Assembly (NCBI RefSeq): GCF_901000735.1
Contig: NC_081543.1
Span: forward strand, 26,679,515 to 26,743,514
Direction: 5' to 3'
DNA: 64,000 bases
Source of the DNA: Corylus avellana
Lineage: Eukaryota > Streptophyta > Magnoliopsida > Fagales > Betulaceae
Shown here: one piece after another, positions 58,477-64,000 of the stretch
Numbering within the stretch: the first letter of the stretch is position 1
How the letters are laid out: each line of letters starts with the position of its first letter
Program-made: the position numbers and the translations under genes
The notes under the pieces: model-generated
Database searches by the model: none
Told to the model about the DNA's origin: nothing
Seen by the model: only the letters and a program-made list of their open reading frames with translations

Positions 58477-61094
58477 GTTGCAATTGGGTAGTTTTGTTTG
58501 ATTGGTTTGTAATTGTTGGGGTGTTTTGTTATTTGTTGAGGTTCTAGCTGTCTTGTTAGAGTGTGCTTGTATTATATTTGTTCTGATTAATGAAAATAAA
58601 TTAATCATCCCAAAAAAGAAAAAGAAAAATTATGACTATGAATAGAAAGAGTAGTTCTATCTATTACCTGTTGCTGATACTACTTTGATACTGCAGTCAA
58701 ATCCCCCATGGTTTCTATCACAGGTGCAGTAGCTGAGGAAAACACTTGGAAATGGGTTAATGGAATCGACGAAAAAGCCACAATTACTTCAACAACTTAT
58801 AGAACTAGAATATACAGAAAATGTGATACCTATAATATGTTGATTTGCTTGCATCTTCACTATAGATACATGCCCCATGATCAAAGCATCGATTTGGGCA
58901 ACTTATCCTTGAGATGGACATTGTTGTTTGGTTGCTCAAAGAATTATTTATAGCAGCCGAATGCCTTAACCCAATTGTCCAAAGTCCTGTTTTGGGATAT
59001 AATATATACAAATTGATTGTTTTTTGACTTGTAAGATACAATTTAAACATGGAGCTGCTGTTGCAGTTGCTTCTCTGGTTCAAATAACTATAGTCCCACA
59101 CATTAAGTGATGGTAATCCACCAAATCTAACATATAACTCATAACTTAATTTTGTGTCTGTTCTAAGTTGGATGTGAAGATTATTGCCTTCTGTGCCTTT
59201 TGTAGAATTCAGAAGAAAATATGTCCAAGCATAGTCTAATCTATCTCCATATGCTGACTTGCTTAAGAAGGGATCCAAAGAGAAAGAAATTGAATTTGAG
59301 GATACAATTTCACTTTCTGGCAAATAAACTGAACGAACATTTGGGTTTTCTTTAGGAATTGCCTGCAAGAATCCACATAAAAATGATGCTTTATGTTTTC
59401 CATGCAGATTGATATATTTCAAACATATTTTTCAAAATAGGTAACATAAGTGAGCAGCATGCAAAATAGCACTAACAAACCTTAAGAATGTGTCCTTCCC
59501 AAGTACAGTTTGGTCCAGCCTTTCCTTCTTGGCATGCATTGGTTTCCCACTCCACCAAGTAGCAAAGTTTCATGTTTCTTTCGCGCATCCCGTTGTGTAC
59601 ATTCGACAAAAAAACCGTCTCGATGGAAAAATACCATCTACCAGCCATTGGTAGATGGACAACCAAAGGACTTGTATCAGATGAATAATCATGCAAAGTA
59701 TTGTCTGGAATTGCATTATGTCTAGCATATAACATTATTGAAGATACATTGGCGTTCCTTGAATGAAAATGAGGAGCTTTTTTGAATCTGATTGTCAATC
59801 GTTCTGCTGCCTCCATTACATCCAAGAAGTAGACATTCATATCCATATTCTTTGTGCATATGGCCCTAGAATAGTGAGTGCTGGCAATGTTTCCTACAAA
59901 GTGTTCATCTTTATTTCCAAACTGATTTGGATCATGTTGCACCTTGGAAAGGCCATCAATTGCCAAATCACAGTGCTCTCCCCACATTGTAGAGTTCAAA
60001 CAGCCTTATACAGTTAAATTTGCACTGAAAGTGTATGTCGAGCCTCCATTTATCTAATTAGGCAACAACCAGTAATCAATAAAATTAATAACTAAATTTC
60101 AACCATGAAAAAGCATATGGTAATATACATGTTACTGTATAACTCTAAGGCTAAAATTTTGTGCTAAAAATATACCATCTTTGATTGAGTTCTAATAGGT
60201 CCAATTCCATTGAACAAGCCAATATAATAAACTCCTGGTGTGATCTGCATAGAAGTTTTTTGCGTGTTACTAAAAGAAGCAAGTTTATAGCAAAAAAATA
60301 GTCCTAGAACTGTAAAAGCAACAACCTGCTGAGATGTCAATTTGAATTTCATCCTTTTCTGCTGAGGATAGCATTGCTCTATATTCTGAAGATTCTGTAT
60401 TTCTCCAGAAGATCCATTAGACAAATGATTTAGCACTAGAAAAACACATAAGACTTGTTCTAAGATGTGTATAAACTGCACAATTGAATCATCAACCGCC
60501 ACAAAATACCGTGAAATACTTAACACAAAGATAAATAATTATAAACTACTTCTCATGAGATTGCTTTTTTAAATAAACCTTTTATAGCAGTTTCTGAGAC
60601 GTCGGGAAGAGGCGGACCGCCGCCTCGAAAGCATATGATTGGAAACTTTCTTTTGGGATGCTTGACTATCTTCTTAAGGTTCTGAAGGGTTAATTATGAA
60701 CCCAAAAAAAAGAAAGTCAGAAAGCATTGTAACAATTGTGATGCAGATGTGCATTTCTTGAGGATGAAACATTTTGGAGGTGCATTAGGCTTCAAGAAAT
60801 GAAAATTCTAAAATTGAATAACAAATTACAGGTCTAAGCAATTGCTAAAGATTTGGATAAACTCGCCAGTTTTACATCTGATGCTATTTCAATGGATGCT
60901 GATGCATAAGAAGGTGGAGGTGGCAACTCAACTGCAACAAATTATATTGAAAACAGTATAATATATATCAAATTTTGAAATAAAAAGCATGCATATATGC
61001 TCCCACAACTGTTAAGATCATGAAGAATTTGAAATGGTTGAAAGGATTTAAGTTTGTTTCAATTATGATTCTTAATAGAAAGACATTAGCAAGT

Positions 61095-61235
61095 AGGAGG
61101 TGTTCTCCTGGTGTTTTCCGGGTATCCTTCTCGTACTTGGTAAAAATTATTTTATAAAAACCAAGTGAGAGAAATAAGAGCAACATTTTTTTTTTTTTTA
61201 TAAAATACACGAGAAGAACATCAGGAGAACACTTA
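61095..61235. mobile_element. MITE in intron 1 of the DUF3522 gene
   Basis: Ends GTGTTCTCCTGGTGTTTTCC and GAAGAACATCAGGAGAACAC are inverted repeats. The terminal words resemble those of the MITE at 12656-12793 and of the ARGONAUTE-bearing element. Confidence 0.65.
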
Positions 61236-61246
61236 GCATTCTCTTT

Positions 61247-61758
61247 ATTTATTTATTTGTTTTTATTTTTATGAATAAGCAACTTCATTAAAAGCTAAAA
61301 ACCAAAAACACCAAAGCACCAATTACAAGCCACCAGCTAGCACAACCTCACAAAGGCTAACAAACCAAACTAAACCAGAAACAAACTGCAGAAAAAGAAA
61401 CCACCAAAACCAACAAAACAAATCCCCAAACCCAAAGTATCACCAAAAACAGACCCTACAGAAGGCCTAAAAGCAAAACCTCACAGAGGCTATATCCCAT
61501 AAGACTATCAGGAAACAAAAAACAAAACAAAACCAGCGGGCCACAACCACAGCCTGATCAGCAAAGCACTTCTGCAGAAAGATTCCACAAAGAGCAAAAC
61601 ACAAGGTTCTCCTTATTTTTTGGAAACCTTCCTTTCCCAACTACTCTGGTTCGGATTTCCCACAAAATTCTCTTCAACAATTGCTCCTCTGTTTTTGGAT
61701 GACCTGGATGTTTGATCTCATTTCGAGTGCACCAGATATTATAAACTACAGATCCCAA
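61247..61758 (-). mobile_element. 5'-truncated LINE with a 19-bp target duplication
   Basis: Flanked by the perfect direct repeat AACACTTAGCATTCTCTTT (61228-61246 and 61759-61777). The 3' end is on the left, with an AAATA-type tail on the minus strand. The minus strand encodes the LINE C-terminus (VVYNIWCTRNEIKH, TEEQLLKRILWEIRTRV). It inserted at the edge of the neighbouring MITE. Confidence 0.9.
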
Positions 61759-61796
61759 AACACTTAGCATTCTCTTTCGATATATAACCAATAAAA

Positions 61797-61845
61797 AAGA
61801 AAGAAAGAAAGAAAGAAAGAAAGAAAAAAAAAAAAAAAAAAAAAA
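61797..61845. repeat. (GAAA)n microsatellite and A-run
   Basis: Tandem GAAA units followed by about 20 A residues. Confidence 0.95.
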
Positions 61846-62288
61846 CCATGGACTTCTCTCTAGCAACTACTCCCTCAACAAGGGACCGAACCAAAAGTTA
61901 GGCTTGATTTCTCGTTCACGCTTTGACTCCTTATAAGAAAGTCTAATTCTGTTTCTCACTACTAAGCAAGTTCTTAAACAAGCCTAATATATGTACGCAC
62001 AATGAAAACATGTACAACTCACCCTTGAAAACCATTCGGGTGTCTAAAAAATTTATATACACGTGATTAAAATTGTACTTAAACAGAGATTAATCGTGAG
62101 CGCAAACCTCTTATGTAACTCCAGTGGTAGGGCTGGAGCTTAGTTGCTGGGACTTTGTGTCTCACATATGTCATTATATCATGGCCAGTGCCACCAGAAG
62201 AAGAAGATGAAAAGGGTATTAAGAGGTAGAAAAGGAAGAAGAAAACACAGAGGTTTATTGAAAACCCCATGATTGGATTCTCCACCAT

Positions 62289-63195
62289 GGTTCATGATTC
62301 ATGAACAAGCACATGAAACAAGTGTATATGGGAAATACATGCATAGGGAATTGGAGACTTCATGAGAGACGTAAAGAGTAAAAATCTTTGTGTTTAATAT
62401 GTAAACGTATTTAATGATGTTTGCTAATATTTTTGTTAATTTACGACGGTGGAAAGTATGGAAAGGTGGGATAGTTATAATGGAATAGGATCCTCCTTTA
62501 TGGTTTAAGTGAATGGATAGGATTTTATGATTTAGATTAAATTTTATAGATTTAATGGTGCACGACGTGGCAATCATTTATACAGTTAGAACAAAAAAAT
62601 TTAGGGACTGATGGGCACTACAATATCAACCCAATAGAATAGTGTAGTATGTAACATTATTCAAACAAAATGTGAAAGAGTAATGCTAAAAAGTAGAAAC
62701 CACATGTTTATTTCATCCCACTGGTTGACTTGACAGGGACTTTATAGGTTACAAAGAAACGTATGGAAAGAGTTCAAGTCATGATGGGTCCCGCTCAATG
62801 AGTTTTTTATTTATTTTTTATTTTTTATTTTTTATTCAAAGCGGGAAAGGGAAAAAAGGAAAAAACAAGGGTGGGTCTTTCCCACAATTGATCCTAACCG
62901 AAGAAAAAAAAAAAAGAATAAGACATAGAAATGCTTGAATTATGTATTCACATACTATTGATTATAGATGAGAGTCGCGATAATGAATATCACTTACAAG
63001 ACCCACGGTTAAATAGAAATACATTTTGTTGTCAACAATTATTCTATTTTATAAACCTACGACTATTATAACATGTAATTGGAGGGTGTTATACTTTTTT
63101 TTAACAGTAACGTGGTTCCAATCACATGTTGACATGTGTCAACATGTTGTAAAAGAATTATAAGTGTAACATTACTCTAATATAAAGAGTTAATT
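62289..63195 (-). promoter_or_regulatory. Upstream region of the DUF3522 gene
   Basis: Non-coding, AT-rich; should include the former promoter of the minus-strand gene. No distinct TATA box or motif cluster stands out. A TTTTTATTT-repeat run lies at 62805-62835. Confidence 0.4.
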
Positions 63196-63799
63196 CAGGG
63201 CCGGCTCAATGTTTTTAAGGCCTTAGGCGAAACTTTTAAATGGTGCTTTATTTTTTAAAATATTTAAATATTAATTAAATAATATTTATTTTAATATTAT
63301 TGTTATTATATTTTTATTTAAAAATCATTATTCTCTCCAAAATACTCTATCTATATCTTTTGAATAAACTAGTAATTTTCTATTATGCTTCTCCACATTT
63401 GATAATTTCCATATATAATATGTACTAAAAAAATGTTTAGAGTTCTCATCTTTAGGAAAATCTATATTACTATCTTATTGGACCCATTTTCTACTAATAA
63501 ATTCCTTAATTTTGCATCAATATTTTTCTATTGGCCTAGGTCATAAATATTTGTAGCAATAGATTTTTTTTTTTTTTTTCCTAATTCAAATGAGGAAAGG
63601 GATAGAGTTAGATAAAAATTCAAATATTTGTATCAATAGACTTAGATATATCAATAGTATTTTAATTATCTTCTAATTCTTTTTGATGAATTTCTTGTTC
63701 ATTTACAAGTTTTTCACCTAAATTATCCTCTATATTTTGTTTATTGCAAATAACAAATTTATTTAGAGCTCCTCTTTGAGATTCAATAAGCTTTTCTAC

Positions 63800-63831
<32 letters not shown>

Positions 63832-64000
63832 TCATATCCATATGCATATTTTTTGGTAGAAATATTTGATTAAAAATATTAAAAAATTAAACAAACACGA
63901 TTTATATATATAAAAAAATAGAACAATAAAACCGAGTTGTGGTTTTATTGTTCTATTTTTTACTGTATAGCCAATGAAGCATATTGTGGGCCTTGTGAGT
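63196..64000 (-). mobile_element. Deletion derivative of a ZMYM1-like hAT transposon (runs off the window)
   Basis: Starts with the hAT-type end CAGGGCCGGCTCAA. On the minus strand, broken frames give VEKLIESQRGALNKF (63740-63790), then EKLVNEQEIHQKELE, KNIDAKLRNLLVENG, NIDFPKDEN and LLVYSKDIDRVFW (to about 63330). These are the N-terminal part of ZMYM1/TTF-type hAT transposases. Right after this the sequence jumps to the transposon end, so the catalytic domain is deleted. The other end lies outside the window. Confidence 0.78.

Larger units (their letters stand above)
50460..58628 (+). mobile_element. LINE (copy 2) split by a Copia element
   Basis: Same LINE as 37395-38800 and continuing further: LINE C-terminal blocks (WWQKNAIKHGSIPRGEEQIL, about 52035-52100) stop at 52218. 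After the Copia insertion a LINE-like 3' UTR resumes at 58477 and ends in an A-rich tail (58608-58628). It inserted antisense into the intron of the DUF3522 gene. Frame breaks show it is inactive. Confidence 0.82.
48950..62288 (-). pseudogene. DUF3522/PGAP6-like membrane protein gene, probably inactive
   Basis: Fourteen exons with GT/AG borders and matching phases: 62108-62288, 60876-60931, 60579-60681, 60326-60435, 60176-60244, 59481-60053, 58830-59362, 58668-58732, 50212-50291, 50000-50104, 49777-49916, 49561-49689, 49162-49314 and 48950-49082, about 810 codons. They encode a signal peptide, an extracellular part (IICFRGGGPPLPDV, YYIGLFNGIGP), an EGF-like module (CPNRCFDHGAC and CTCDRNHGGFDC) and the multi-pass DUF3522 domain (GISSAFYHACD, FMDFWLSFMAVVSTFVYL). 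Animal relatives (TMEM8/PGAP6) act on GPI-anchored proteins; the plant role is unknown. Three in-frame stops break it: TAA 60006-60008, TAG 50287-50289 and TAG 49251-49253. The intron between exons 8 and 9 holds 8.4 kb of LINE plus Copia DNA. The exon 2 donor is the least certain border. Confidence 0.85.

Overview
The window is nuclear DNA from a flowering plant, most likely a woody core eudicot. It is AT-rich, has long introns with canonical GT/AG borders, carries plant-specific gene families, and is crowded with plant LTR retrotransposons, LINEs and MITEs. I cannot name the species. I assembled the gene models by hand from exon pieces, splice borders and reading-phase checks. No alignment was run, so similarity statements rest on recognised motifs.

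Layout: (1) 1.2-4.2 kb, minus strand: a four-exon RING-H2 E3 ubiquitin ligase of the RHB1A type. (2) 7.4-11.1 kb, minus: a six-exon SAP30-like subunit of the Sin3 histone deacetylase complex (AFR1/AFR2 type). (3) 11-25 kb: intergenic, with small TIR elements and then a LINE (13.5-22.4 kb) broken by a MITE, a solo LTR and a complete Copia element. (4) 25.6-31.4 kb, minus: a six-exon SR45a-like splicing factor with a non-autonomous hAT element in its largest intron. (5) 30.7-51.9 kb: a large duplication; 30755-38800 recurs as 38901-51890, with runs of N at the junctions. Its parts are the SR45a leader and promoter, a retroposed SINE, TIR elements, the 3' half of a membrane-protein gene and a LINE. 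The second copy also shows a stack hidden behind a gap in the first: a TIR element carrying an ARGONAUTE fragment, split by a gag-only LTR retrotransposon that itself contains a MITE and a gene-capturing hAT element, followed by a second TIR element with a leucine-rich-repeat-like fragment. (6) 48.9-62.3 kb, minus: a 14-exon DUF3522/PGAP6-like membrane-protein gene, apparently a pseudogene, with a LINE plus a gag-only Copia element in one intron. (7) 63.2 kb to the end: a deletion derivative of a ZMYM1-like hAT transposon.

The three housekeeping-type genes (ubiquitin ligase, chromatin regulator, splicing factor) share a strand but show no sign of joint function. The main story is transposon nesting, capture of host gene pieces (ARGONAUTE, LRR, a first exon, a tRNA-Lys-like sequence), and a duplicated block that looks more like two allelic contigs placed in series than a true tandem duplication.
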